64,000 bases of DNA from Acidobacteriota bacterium (GTDB lineage Bacteria > Acidobacteriota > Terriglobia > Terriglobales > Acidobacteriaceae), in the NCBI GenBank assembly GCA_031296105.1, contig JARLGJ010000013.1, forward strand, positions 1-64,000, written 5' to 3'. Position 1 is the first letter of the stretch; every line of letters starts with the position of its first letter. The translations under genes were made by a program, and so were the position numbers. Under the pieces are notes generated by a model, which was not told the DNA's origin, did no database searches, and worked only from the letters and a program-made list of their open reading frames with translations. Below, piece after piece: positions 8,617 through 16,986 of the stretch.

Positions 8617-8642
8617 GCCCTCGCCGCGGCGAGGGCTTTCTT
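8617..8642 (+). terminator. Terminator after the DksA-type gene
   Basis: Self-complementary GCCCTCGCC-GCGGCGAGGGC at 8617-8636, with TTTCTT following. It sits between convergent genes. Confidence 0.8.
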
Positions 8643-8671
8643 GTGGCGTCAGGGCCGTGCGCAGCCCAAGG

Positions 8672-9127
8672 CTACGGCTGTTTATCCCGTTCGTGCCCGG
8701 CGCGGCGCTGGGCGGCCAGTTCCTCGGCGTAGGCTTCCTCGCCCGTCATGTCCTCATAAAAAATGTCATGCAGCTTGCGGCGCATGATGGAGCCGCCAAT
8801 GGCTCCCGCACAGCCCGGTAGCGAGACCAGGAATGAGCCGGCGATGGTGGCCTTGGTAAAGTGCGCCGTGGGCATGGATAGCAACGCGCTATAGACGGCC
8901 AAGGGCACCGGTATTCCCACGGCCAGCACCCAGCGCCAGGGACGCTGCGGACGTATGACGCCCAACAGCATGGTGCAGCAGGTAACGGCCAGAGCGGATA
9001 AAAGAGGATCCGGCTCATCAAGTGTCTCCGCCCAAACCTGCAGGGAACCGCAGCCGAAACCGAGCAGAATGGCAAAGAGCATGAAGAGCAGCGCGTAGGG
9101 CTCGGGTTGAGACGCTTTGGATTGCAT
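8672..9127 (-). CDS. Small integral membrane protein, unknown function
   Basis: 151 residues with about four hydrophobic helices (ALLFMLFAILLGFGCG; LLSALAVTCCTMLLGVI; WVLAVGIPVPLAVYSALL; and a glycine/alanine-rich fourth segment) and a charged, cytoplasmic-looking tail with EEAYAEELAAQRRAG. I recognise no family. The ATG at 9127 starts just before the first membrane segment; the upstream frame to 9220 adds a stretch with no clear character. Its ribosome site is weak. It converges on the DksA-type gene and is divergent from the TonB receptor. Coding status is supported by clean hydrophobic periodicity and high third-position GC. Confidence 0.65.
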   Translation of the reverse strand: MQSKASQPEPYALLFMLFAILLGFGCGSLQVWAETLDEPDPLLSALAVTCCTMLLGVIRPQRPWRWVLAVGIPVPLAVYSALLSMPTAHFTKATIAGSFLVSLPGCAGAIGGSIMRRKLHDIFYEDMTGEEAYAEELAAQRRAGHERDKQP

Positions 9128-9379
9128 GACGGCGATTTTACCCGCGCCCCGGCCAGGCTGCAAAGCGCACGGTCCAGCTATGTTCCACGATGCAAGAGGA
9201 ATTGAAAATTCACCTTTCACCTTTCAAGAGCAACAACTCCAGATAGATTTTTAAACCAAAGGTTCAGGTGACCATAGGTACCTTGATGACGATTGGCATG
9301 AGACGTATGGTTGCATTGTTTTTCATACTTAACTTATTTCAGCACTGGTTATTTCAGTCCCTGAAGCAGGCGGCTTTCC

Positions 9380-11473
9380 ATGTCTTACTTTGTCCGCACT
9401 GGTTCGATGCGGAAGTTCTGGTTCTATTCAGCACTGATTTCGCTCTTTTGCTTTCCGGTTTTCGCGCAGGACTCGGCCCCCGACACGCTTAGTTTGGAGG
9501 AATTGCTTCAATCCAAGGTTTACAGCGCATCGAAGTACGAGCAGCGCGAGGCGGAAGCTCCCTCGTCGATCAGCGTAATCAGTGCGGAAGACATACGGCG
9601 CAATGGGTATCGCACGCTGTTCGAAGCGCTGCGCAGTGTAACCGGCTTCTACACCAAGAACCATGGAACCTACACCACCATGGGCGTGCGCGGCTTCGCG
9701 CCTCCGGGAGACAGCAACGGACGCCTTCTGCTGCTGATCAACGGACACGCCCTCAATAACAACATCGACGGTTCGGCAACACTGGGCGAGGACTTCCCGG
9801 TGGACATGGACCTGATCGACCGCATCGAGATTGTGCGCGGTCCCAGTTCATCTCTCTACGGCACCAACGCATTTTTCGGCGTGGTGAACGTGGTGATCCG
9901 TCCGGGCAACAACCGCGGCTCGGAAGTCTCCGCGGAAACCGGCAGCCTGGGCACTTACAAGGCCAGCGCGACTTACAATCTGGAGCGCGGCGGGACACAA
10001 GCTCTGGTCAACGGAAGTTACTGGGAAACAGCGGCACCCAGCCACCTGGATAAAGTCCAGAATCCGGCGAATTACAACGGCGCCCATAACCAGTCGCGGC
10101 GCATTTATGCCATGGCCGTCAGCCACGGCTTTACGCTGCAGGCAGCGGCGTCCTCGCTGCAAACACATGACCCCACCTCCACCGAATGGTGCGGACGCTG
10201 CCACCAGACCAACACCCAAAGCACGACTTTCACCGGCTACGCCGACCTGCAATACGAACACAAGGTATGGAAGGATACGCAACTGACGGCGCGTGCCTAC
10301 TATGACACGTACGCGGCGCACGACAAGGTCAACGATCTGCGTAACTGCACGGAATCCCGGTGCCACGGACCGCTTTACAACTATGACTCGGCCCACGGCG
10401 ATCGAGCTGGAGTTGAAATGAAGCTGTCGCGCCGTTTCTATGACCGTCACACGGTCACCATCGGAGCGGACTACCGCGACAACTTCCGCCAGAACCAGCA
10501 GAACTACTATGTAGAGCCTGAGATCTCGACGGCGCGGAACTCCAACTTTGCGTACGCCCGCACCTCGGCCCTGTGGGGCGTGTACGGCGAAGGTGAATTC
10601 CGCCTGACGCCGCGCCTGATCCTGAACGTGGGCCTGCGCGCCGATCACTACAACTACTCGGTGGGCAGCACGGTAAATCCGCGCGGAGCCTTGATCTATT
10701 CGCCGCGCAAATCCACCAACCTGAAGCTGCTCTACGGCTCGGGCTTCCGCGCCCCCAGCTTCGACGAGATGTATTCGGCCACCATGGCCAGTAAGGCCTC
10801 GCCGAACCTGAAGGCGGAGACCATTCGCAGCTATGAAGGCGTGTGGGAGGAGCAACTGGGCCACAACACCAGCCTGAGCGTGGCCGGCTTCTACAACCAC
10901 ATCGGCAGCTACATCGAGCAGCAGACCACGGAAAGCAACGGCATCGATGGCACGGTGTTCCTCAACTCCAGGGCCACGGCCGGCGGAGCCGAGATGGAAG
11001 TGCGCAGCAAGCTCTCCAACGGCGTGGAGGGGCGTTTGAGTTACACCTACCAGAACGCGCACAACGATGACGCCGCGTCGCCGCTGCCTGATTCACCCAA
11101 GCACCTGGCTAAAGCGAAGGTTGCTGCACCGCTGTTCCACGGAATCCTAACTCCCGCGGTAGAGGCCCAGTACATGAGCCGCAGCGCCACCATTTGGCCC
11201 GCCACCGCGCCTTCGGCGCCGCCGGTGCTGATGAACGTGACGCTGTCGAGCAAGCCCTTCTGGGGCGGCTTCTCGGTGTCGGCCAGCGGATACAACCTGG
11301 TGGGCCGATCCATGAGCCCGCCGACCATCGGGTACTTCGAGCAGACGACGACCGTGCCGTCCACCTCTCTGCTGCCCGACGACCGCCGCACCTTCCGCTT
11401 TAAGTTGACGTGGTCCTCCAATGATCGCGCGCGCAACGCGCCGGCTGGCTCCTCCGCGAAAGGAGGCGAGTGA
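9380..11473 (+). CDS. TonB-dependent outer-membrane receptor (BtuB/FepA-like)
   Basis: 697 residues: signal peptide (FWFYSALISLFCFPVFAQ), short linker, plug domain with APSSISVISAEDIRRNGY, LLLINGHALNN and IEIVRGPSSSLYGTNAFFGVVNV, then a beta-barrel with the GSGFRAPSFDEMY region. An energised transporter or a ligand sensor; the substrate is unknown. Two cysteine pairs sit in predicted barrel loops: a CGRCH (a C-x2-C-H pattern) and a CTESRCH. It lacks an N-terminal signalling (STN) or carboxypeptidase-regulatory domain. Start at 9380 has AGGCGG upstream; ATG 9407 gives a more classical signal peptide. One base separates its TGA from the next ATG, and a GGAGG for the next gene lies in its last codons, so it is co-transcribed with the YfiR-like gene. 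Confidence 0.93.
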   Translation: MSYFVRTGSMRKFWFYSALISLFCFPVFAQDSAPDTLSLEELLQSKVYSASKYEQREAEAPSSISVISAEDIRRNGYRTLFEALRSVTGFYTKNHGTYTTMGVRGFAPPGDSNGRLLLLINGHALNNNIDGSATLGEDFPVDMDLIDRIEIVRGPSSSLYGTNAFFGVVNVVIRPGNNRGSEVSAETGSLGTYKASATYNLERGGTQALVNGSYWETAAPSHLDKVQNPANYNGAHNQSRRIYAMAVSHGFTLQAAASSLQTHDPTSTEWCGRCHQTNTQSTTFTGYADLQYEHKVWKDTQLTARAYYDTYAAHDKVNDLRNCTESRCHGPLYNYDSAHGDRAGVEMKLSRRFYDRHTVTIGADYRDNFRQNQQNYYVEPEISTARNSNFAYARTSALWGVYGEGEFRLTPRLILNVGLRADHYNYSVGSTVNPRGALIYSPRKSTNLKLLYGSGFRAPSFDEMYSATMASKASPNLKAETIRSYEGVWEEQLGHNTSLSVAGFYNHIGSYIEQQTTESNGIDGTVFLNSRATAGGAEMEVRSKLSNGVEGRLSYTYQNAHNDDAASPLPDSPKHLAKAKVAAPLFHGILTPAVEAQYMSRSATIWPATAPSAPPVLMNVTLSSKPFWGGFSVSASGYNLVGRSMSPPTIGYFEQTTTVPSTSLLPDDRRTFRFKLTWSSNDRARNAPAGSSAKGGE

Positions 11474-11474
11474 C

Positions 11475-12071
11475 ATGACGGCACTTCACATCACACGCAC
11501 TCTTGCGCGGACGGACATCACCTTGCGTCATGGCAACGTGCATCATGCGCTGGCCGCTGGATTGGCCTGCCTGTTGCTGCTGTGTGCCGCCGCCTGCACG
11601 GCGATGGCGCAAAACGTGGAAGAGCATGACGCCAAGGCCGCCTTCATGCTGAAGGTGCTGAACTTCGTGCAATGGCCGGGCGACTCGCATCGCGACCTGG
11701 TGATTGGCGTGGTGGGATCGGATTCCACGATGGACGCCTTGCAGCGTCAGGCCTACGGCAAGCCGGTGAACGGACGCAACGTGGTGGTGCGCCGCATGGC
11801 CGTCGAGAGCGACCTGCGCGCCTGCCAGATTGTGTTCATCGGCGCCGGCGAGCGCAAGAACATATCTCCAATTCTGGAACGCCTGCGCGGCAGCAACGTG
11901 CTGACCGTGAGCGAGGTGGAAGGTTTCGGCCAGCACGGCGGAGCCATCAATCTTCTGCTCAGCGGTGGACGCATCCGCATGGAGGTGAACCCGCACGCCG
12001 CCGAACGGGCGCACTTGCAGATCAGTTCGCGGCTGCTTTCGCTGGCCACGATCGTCAACGATGGAAATTAA
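11475..12071 (+). CDS. YfiR-family periplasmic protein (DUF4154)
   Basis: 198 residues. A long N-terminal region ends in a signal peptide (AGLACLLLLCAAACTAMAQ), then the YfiR pattern: KAAFMLKVLNFVQWP, LVIGVVG, NGRNVVVRR, CQIVFIG, LTVSEVEGFGQHGGAINLL, and ISSRLLSLA at the end. In Pseudomonas, YfiR binds and inhibits the periplasmic domain of the diguanylate cyclase YfiN until redox or envelope stress releases it. Here the mature part has only one cysteine, so the disulfides that stabilise Pseudomonas YfiR are absent. It is translationally close to the TonB receptor (AAAGGAGG, 1-base gap) and is followed 12 bases later by a chemoreceptor rather than a YfiN homologue. Confidence 0.88.
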   Translation: MTALHITRTLARTDITLRHGNVHHALAAGLACLLLLCAAACTAMAQNVEEHDAKAAFMLKVLNFVQWPGDSHRDLVIGVVGSDSTMDALQRQAYGKPVNGRNVVVRRMAVESDLRACQIVFIGAGERKNISPILERLRGSNVLTVSEVEGFGQHGGAINLLLSGGRIRMEVNPHAAERAHLQISSRLLSLATIVNDGN

Positions 12072-12083
12072 CGAGGCATTGCC

Positions 12084-13964
12084 GTGAACTTCCAGAACCT
12101 ATCGATCACTCACAAACTCCGCATACTGATGTTGGGCGGAAGCGGCGCGGCGCTGGCCCTGGTCTGCATCGTGCTGCTTTGCTTTGAGGTGATCACCGCC
12201 AAGCGCACCACCGCCGAACACCTCTCGACCCTGACGCAGATCGTAAGCGAGAACAGCCAGGCGGCGGTGAGCTTTGGCGACCAGAACGCCGCGCGCGAAG
12301 TGCTGAACTCGCTGCACGCCGAGCCGCACATCACCGCAGCCTGCATTTTCGATAAGCAGGGCCGCGCCTTCGTCACCTACGCGCGCAACGGCGAGCAGGC
12401 ACAGACGCCAGCCCTGCGCGGCACCGGAACCTACTTCGAGTCCGGACACCTGATGCAGTACCTGCCCATGGTGCTGAACGGCGAGCAGATCGGCACGGTG
12501 TACGTCGAATCCGACAGCGAGGAGATTACGGAGCGGTACCGCCGCTACGCGATGATCGCGGCGCTGGTGCTGGTTGCCTCTTCGCTTGTTTCCTTCTTTG
12601 TAGTGGAGCGCTTCCGCAAGACGATTACCGGGCCGCTGAAGGAGTTGATTGCCATCTCGCGCGCCATCGGCGAATCCGGCGACGTGGAGCACGAGATCGA
12701 CGAGAGCCGGCAGGATGAGCTGGGCGACCTGGCGCGCTCGTTCGCCAACATGATCGCCTACCTGAAGGAAATGGCGTCGGTCTCCGAGGACATTGCCCAA
12801 GGCAACCTGGCAGTGAAGGTCGAGCCGCGCTCCGAGCGGGACGTGCTGGGCAAGGCCTTTGCGGCGATGACCGGCGGGTTGGACGCGATGGTCAGCAACG
12901 TGCGCGACGCTGCCTCGCAGGTGGCCGCCGGCTCCAGCCAGGTGGCGGATGCCTCCGAGAACAGCGCCAAGGTGGGCACACAATCGGCCGCCGCCATCGA
13001 CGAAGTAACCAGCACCATGCACGAGATGAGCATCAACGTGCAGAACGTGGTGAAGAACACGCAGATGCAGGCGGCCAGCGTGAGCCAGACGTCGGCCTCC
13101 ATCGATGAGATGGTGGCCAGCATCCAGCGCGTGGCCGACACCGCAAAACTGCTGGTGGAGATCTCCAGCCGCTCGCGCAGTGAAGTGCAAAGCGGCATCA
13201 CCACCATGGAGAAGACCACCAACGGCCTGACGCGCATCAACAACTCCATTGGTTCGTCGGCCGGCATCATCGCCGAACTCGGTGAGCGCGCCCACAACAT
13301 CGGCAAGATCATCGAGGTGATCGACGACATTGCCGACCAGACCAACCTGCTGGCCTTGAACGCCGCGATTGAAGCCGCCAGGGCCGGCGAGCACGGACTG
13401 GGCTTTGCCGTGGTGGCCGACGAAGTACGCAAACTGGCCGAGAAGTCCGCGAATTCCACCAAGGAGATCAGCGAACTGGTCAGCGGCATCCAGAACGAAG
13501 TGCGGCGCGCGGTGGAGAACATGGAGCAGAGTACGCAGATCGTCAACGAGGGGCTGACCCTGGGCGACGAACTAAGCACGGCGCTGCGCAAAATTTCCGA
13601 TGTCTCCACCGAGGTCTTCAAGTTCTCGCAGGAGATTGGCGCGGCAACCAACGAACAGTCGCACGGCTCGTCGCAGATTGCCAAGGCCACCACGCAACTG
13701 AATGAGATCACGCACGAGATCTCATCGTCGGTGGAGGAGCAGGCCAGCGGCGCACAGGCCGTGGTGAGGGCCATGGAGCGCATGCGCGAGCTGGTGCAGC
13801 AGTCCACCACCAGTGCCATGGAGCTGGCCGCCAACGCCGAGCAGATGTCCAAGATGGCGCGGTCGATGCTGGAGTCGATGGACCGCTTCACCCTGGCGGA
13901 GCGCCGCAAGGAGATGATGCGGGAGCGCACCCCCTTCGCGCTGGAGGGCGTCAGTAAGAATTAA
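12084..13964 (+). CDS. Methyl-accepting chemotaxis protein with CHASE8-like periplasmic domain
   Basis: 626 residues, GTG start with GAGG 7 bases upstream. TM1 about 12-34, periplasmic domain 35-150, TM2 about 152-172, HAMP about 173-225, a second HAMP-like segment ([12 protein letters not shown] onward), then a long coiled-coil signalling domain with the kinase-contact hairpin ([34 protein letters not shown]). The periplasmic part has the features of the CHASE8-type domain of YfiN ([30 protein letters not shown]), which fits control by the upstream YfiR-like protein. Output is expected through CheA/CheW, none of which are in this window. Last gene of the TonB-YfiR operon. CHASE8 assignment is by eye. 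Confidence 0.9.
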   Translation: MNFQNLSITHKLRILMLGGSGAALALVCIVLLCFEVITAKRTTAEHLSTLTQIVSENSQAAVSFGDQNAAREVLNSLHAEPHITAACIFDKQGRAFVTYARNGEQAQTPALRGTGTYFESGHLMQYLPMVLNGEQIGTVYVESDSEEITERYRRYAMIAALVLVASSLVSFFVVERFRKTITGPLKELIAISRAIGESGDVEHEIDESRQDELGDLARSFANMIAYLKEMASVSEDIAQGNLAVKVEPRSERDVLGKAFAAMTGGLDAMVSNVRDAASQVAAGSSQVADASENSAKVGTQSAAAIDEVTSTMHEMSINVQNVVKNTQMQAASVSQTSASIDEMVASIQRVADTAKLLVEISSRSRSEVQSGITTMEKTTNGLTRINNSIGSSAGIIAELGERAHNIGKIIEVIDDIADQTNLLALNAAIEAARAGEHGLGFAVVADEVRKLAEKSANSTKEISELVSGIQNEVRRAVENMEQSTQIVNEGLTLGDELSTALRKISDVSTEVFKFSQEIGAATNEQSHGSSQIAKATTQLNEITHEISSSVEEQASGAQAVVRAMERMRELVQQSTTSAMELAANAEQMSKMARSMLESMDRFTLAERRKEMMRERTPFALEGVSKN

Positions 13965-14400
13965 ACGATTCCAGCCAAGGTTCCGGCCGCGGGCAACAGA
14001 GGGTTGCACCGCGGTCCCCTCTAACAAGAGGGGATCGGACCGCATGGCACCTTAGCGCCCCACACGTTTGACTCTGCACACAAGTAACTTGATGGGAACA
14101 ATCGCGCGAAGTAACGTCGTGATGCATTTTTCGTACAAGTCCTACTGACGATCACCGGTCGCTGACCTGGTTTCGCAACTGGGCAGTAACCGTTGCGTGT
14201 TTCCTGTGTTTCGCGGATTGCAGCGAAAGGCCTCGGCGTCTGCTTTTGCCTGAGGGCCGTCTTCCCGCCAGGGGAGAGCACTCGCGTACGGGCCGTCGGC
14301 CAGGCGTAGCCGTTAGATACAAGTTGATCAATCCCCAAGAAAGATAAGCTTGGCAAAAGGGGCATGATATTTGCCGCTTTGCGAGCTGCTTACTTACCCT
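13965..14400. other. 436-bp gap between the two chemoreceptor genes
   Basis: No gene seen. A stem at 14011-14043 (CCCCTCT/AGAGGGG core with outer GCGGT/ACCGC arms) follows the first chemoreceptor and may end its transcript. The rest, from about 14150, is rich in short complementary segments and could hold the promoter and a structured leader for the second chemoreceptor. I looked for a c-di-GMP (GEMM) aptamer signature and did not find one. Confidence 0.4.
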
Positions 14401-16290
14401 GTGAAATTGCGCGATATTCCGATTCTAAAGAAGCTCCAGTTCCTGGCGATGGGCGGCATCACGCTATCGCTGATTCTGTCCAGCGCGGCAATTTTCACCA
14501 TCGACATCATCAACACCCGGCGCGCTGACAGCAAACACATTCTCTCCCTGGCGCAGATCACAAGCCAAGCCGGGGAAGCCGCCGTGAGCAGCGGCAATCC
14601 GGACGCGGCGCGCCAGGCATTGACGATGCTGCGGCCGGAGCCGAACCTGGTGCTTGCCTGCCTCTACGACCAGCATGGCCGGCCGCTGGCTACCTATGCC
14701 GGCGACCACAATTTCCTGACGGCTCCGCCCCTTCGCGGCATGGGCACCTATAACGAATCCGGCATGTTGATGGATTACGCGCCGGTGATGCACGCCGGCG
14801 AGCAGATCGGCGTGGTGTGCGTTGTGCTCAACAGTTCCGACATGACGGGCCGCTTTGCCGTGTATGGCGTGGTGATTCTTCTGGTTTATATCGTCTCCTG
14901 GCTCCTTGCCAAACTGGCGGTGAACCGGGCCCGTCATTCGATCACCGATCCGCTGATGCAGTTAATTGAAGCTTCCCGGGCCATTGGCGGCACCGGCGAC
15001 CTGGAGCATGACATCGATGTAGAGCGTAAGGATGAGCTAGGAGAATTGGCACGCTCCGTGGCTGGCTTGATTGCCTATGTACGGGAGATGGCTGCGTTGT
15101 CGGCGGCCATTGACAATGGCAACCTGGCGGTAAAGGTCACACCGCGCTCCGAGCACGACATTCTGGGCATCGCCTTTGCCAACATGAGCCGCGGGCTCAG
15201 CATTGTTGTAAGCCGGGTGCGCGACGCCGCCTGTGAAATTGCGTCCGGCTCCAGCCAACTGGCCGACACCAGCGTTGCCGCCTCCAAAGTGGCAACGCAA
15301 TCCGCTTCCGGCATCGACGAAGTGGCCAATACCATGCACGAGATGAGCATCAACGTGCGTAACGTGGCCAAGAACACGCAGGCCCAGGCCGCCAACGTTG
15401 GCCAAACGTCCGCCTCCATCGACCAGATCGTAACGAGCATTCAGCGAGTGGCCACGACGGCGCAAACGCTGGTGGAGATTTCCAACCGCTCGCGCCAGGA
15501 GGTACAGAGCGGCGTTGCCGCCATGGAAAAGACGTCCAGCAGCCTGACCGGCATTAACAACTCGATGAGTTCCTCGGCACACGTCATCGCCGATCTCGGC
15601 GACCGGGCGCACAATATCGGCAAGATCGTCGAAGTCATCGATGACATTGCCGACCAGACCAATCTGCTGGCGCTCAATGCGGCCATTGAAGCCGCCCGCG
15701 CCGGCGAGCATGGCATGGGATTTGCCGTGGTTGCCGACGAGGTGCGCAAGCTGGCGGAAAAGTCTGCCGCCTCGACCAAGGAAATTCGCGAGCTGGTCAC
15801 CGCCATTCAGAACGAAGCCGGCAAGGCGGTTGAAAACATGGAGAGGAACACCTTGAGCGTCGAGCAGAGCATGAACCTGGGCAATGAGCTGAGCCTGGCA
15901 CTGCAGAAGATTTCGGCGGCCACAACCGAGGTCTTCCGTTTCGCCCAGGAGATCGGCGCAGCCACCACCGAGCAGGCCCACGGCTCGCACCAGATTGCGT
16001 TGGCGACGACCCGTCTGAACCAGATCACGCAGGAAATTGCATCGTCCATTGAGGAGCAGGCGCAAGGAGCGCAGGCAGTGGCCACGACGATGGAACGCAT
16101 GCGCGACATCGTGCAGCAGTCCAGTTCCGGCTCTACCGAACTGGCGGCCAGCGCCGAACAGATGTCGCGAATGTCCGGCTTGCTGCTGGGCCAAATGAAG
16201 CGCTTCACGGTGGCCGAGCACGCTGCCGAGAGGCCGCTGCTGCAACTGCCTGGGGGCGCGGACCTCGCCCTGTCCAGCGTGCGCCATTAG
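14401..16290 (+). CDS. Methyl-accepting chemotaxis protein, paralogue of the 12084 gene
   Basis: 629 residues with the same layout as the previous receptor: TM1, a CHASE8-like periplasmic domain ([31 protein letters not shown]), TM2, two HAMP-like segments and a signalling coiled coil with [18 protein letters not shown] and [18 protein letters not shown] 14401 is chosen because the N-terminus then aligns without gaps to the paralogue ([12 protein letters not shown] against [12 protein letters not shown]); a TTG at 14371 would add ten residues. The pair looks like an old tandem duplication: similar throughout, most alike in the cytoplasmic part and more diverged in the periplasm, so the two may sense different ligands or partners. 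Its TAG stop is formed by the end of a palindromic repeat. Confidence 0.9.
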   Translation: MKLRDIPILKKLQFLAMGGITLSLILSSAAIFTIDIINTRRADSKHILSLAQITSQAGEAAVSSGNPDAARQALTMLRPEPNLVLACLYDQHGRPLATYAGDHNFLTAPPLRGMGTYNESGMLMDYAPVMHAGEQIGVVCVVLNSSDMTGRFAVYGVVILLVYIVSWLLAKLAVNRARHSITDPLMQLIEASRAIGGTGDLEHDIDVERKDELGELARSVAGLIAYVREMAALSAAIDNGNLAVKVTPRSEHDILGIAFANMSRGLSIVVSRVRDAACEIASGSSQLADTSVAASKVATQSASGIDEVANTMHEMSINVRNVAKNTQAQAANVGQTSASIDQIVTSIQRVATTAQTLVEISNRSRQEVQSGVAAMEKTSSSLTGINNSMSSSAHVIADLGDRAHNIGKIVEVIDDIADQTNLLALNAAIEAARAGEHGMGFAVVADEVRKLAEKSAASTKEIRELVTAIQNEAGKAVENMERNTLSVEQSMNLGNELSLALQKISAATTEVFRFAQEIGAATTEQAHGSHQIALATTRLNQITQEIASSIEEQAQGAQAVATTMERMRDIVQQSSSGSTELAASAEQMSRMSGLLLGQMKRFTVAEHAAERPLLQLPGGADLALSSVRH

Positions 16291-16404
16291 AGCGATTCCA
16301 GAGTTGATGTGTCCCGAAGCCACCGGCCATTGGCCGTTGCGACCATCAGGGAGCAACAGCAGTGCACGATTTACATCGGACATGGTTACTCTGGAACCGC
16401 TCTA
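16288..16404 (+). repeat. Palindromic repeat, copy A (117 bp)
   Basis: Terminal arms TAGAGCGATTCCAGAGT (16288-16304) and ACTCTGGAACCGCTCTA (16388-16404) are complementary with one mismatch. The centre holds GTTGCGACC at 16336 through GAGCAAC ending 16357, the conserved core shared with 49410-49517 and 62813-62928. The first three bases are the stop codon of the preceding chemoreceptor gene. No coding sequence within. Confidence 0.85.
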
Positions 16405-16422
16405 GCAGTCCATTGCTCCAAC

Positions 16423-16449
16423 CAACGCCCCGGCCCCGCAGGGGCGTTG
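16423..16449 (+). terminator. Hairpin before the DinB-like gene
   Basis: CAACGCCCC (16423-16431) pairs with GGGGCGTTG (16441-16449). It has no T tract and closely resembles the stem after aroDE at 4857-4890, so it may be a repeated genomic hairpin serving as a weak terminator. Confidence 0.5.
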
Positions 16450-16488
16450 CCGCTTGCGAGCCGCCGCGCCGCGGGGTATCGTTGCCTC

Positions 16489-16968
16489 ATGCATAACTCT
16501 GCCGATTTTCTCAACGTATGGAAGATGGAAAGCGCCTCGACATTGAAGGTGTTTCGCGCGCTCACCGATGCAGCTTTGCCGCAGGCCGTTGTGCCCGGCG
16601 GATACACTTTGCAATCGCTTGCCTGGCACATCACCGGCAGCATCAACGCCATTCCCGCCTACGCGGGATTCTTTCCGCCCCCGGAGAAAAAGCCCGCTCC
16701 GGCCACTGTGGCTGAGATTGTGGCGGCCTACGAAGCCAACTCCGCGCACTTGGCAGCCGCGGTGAACGAGAAAGGCAGCGACGCGTTCCTGGCTGAGTCC
16801 GCCGACTTCTTCGGGCACAAGATGCGGCGCGGCGCTTTGTTAAGCCTCGCCATCATGCACCAGGCGCACCACCGCGCGCAGATGACGGTTCTACTCAAGC
16901 AGGCCGGATTGAAGGTTCCCGGCGTGTATGGGCCGTCGGAAGACGACGTGAAGGACGCAAAGAAGTAA
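16489..16968 (+). CDS. DinB-like (YfiT/DUF664 superfamily) metal-dependent protein
   Basis: 159 residues, a predicted four-helix bundle. The three metal-ligand histidines of the family are visible: WHITG after helix 2, and H-x3-H in HQAHHRAQM near the C-terminus. Members include thiol-transferases for bacillithiol or mycothiol and many uncharacterised hydrolase-like proteins; no specific substrate can be assigned. ATG 16489 matches the family start and the preceding stretch contains the palindromic repeat and a hairpin, not coding sequence. It converges on the TMTC-like gene with an 18-base gap. Confidence 0.85.
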   Translation: MHNSADFLNVWKMESASTLKVFRALTDAALPQAVVPGGYTLQSLAWHITGSINAIPAYAGFFPPPEKKPAPATVAEIVAAYEANSAHLAAAVNEKGSDAFLAESADFFGHKMRRGALLSLAIMHQAHHRAQMTVLLKQAGLKVPGVYGPSEDDVKDAKK

Positions 16969-16986
16969 CGCTCAAGCCGGGCCGCG

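Noticed and set aside
9268-9492. A 74-codon frame ahead of the TonB receptor
   Set aside because: It overlaps the receptor's signal peptide region in another frame and shows no family or ribosome site.
13965-14400. c-di-GMP (GEMM) riboswitch before the second chemoreceptor
   Set aside because: It would suit the YfiR context, but the conserved aptamer core sequences are not present.
16288-16404. Retron or group II intron as explanation for the palindromes
   Set aside because: No reverse transcriptase is encoded anywhere in the window and the elements are only about 110 bp.
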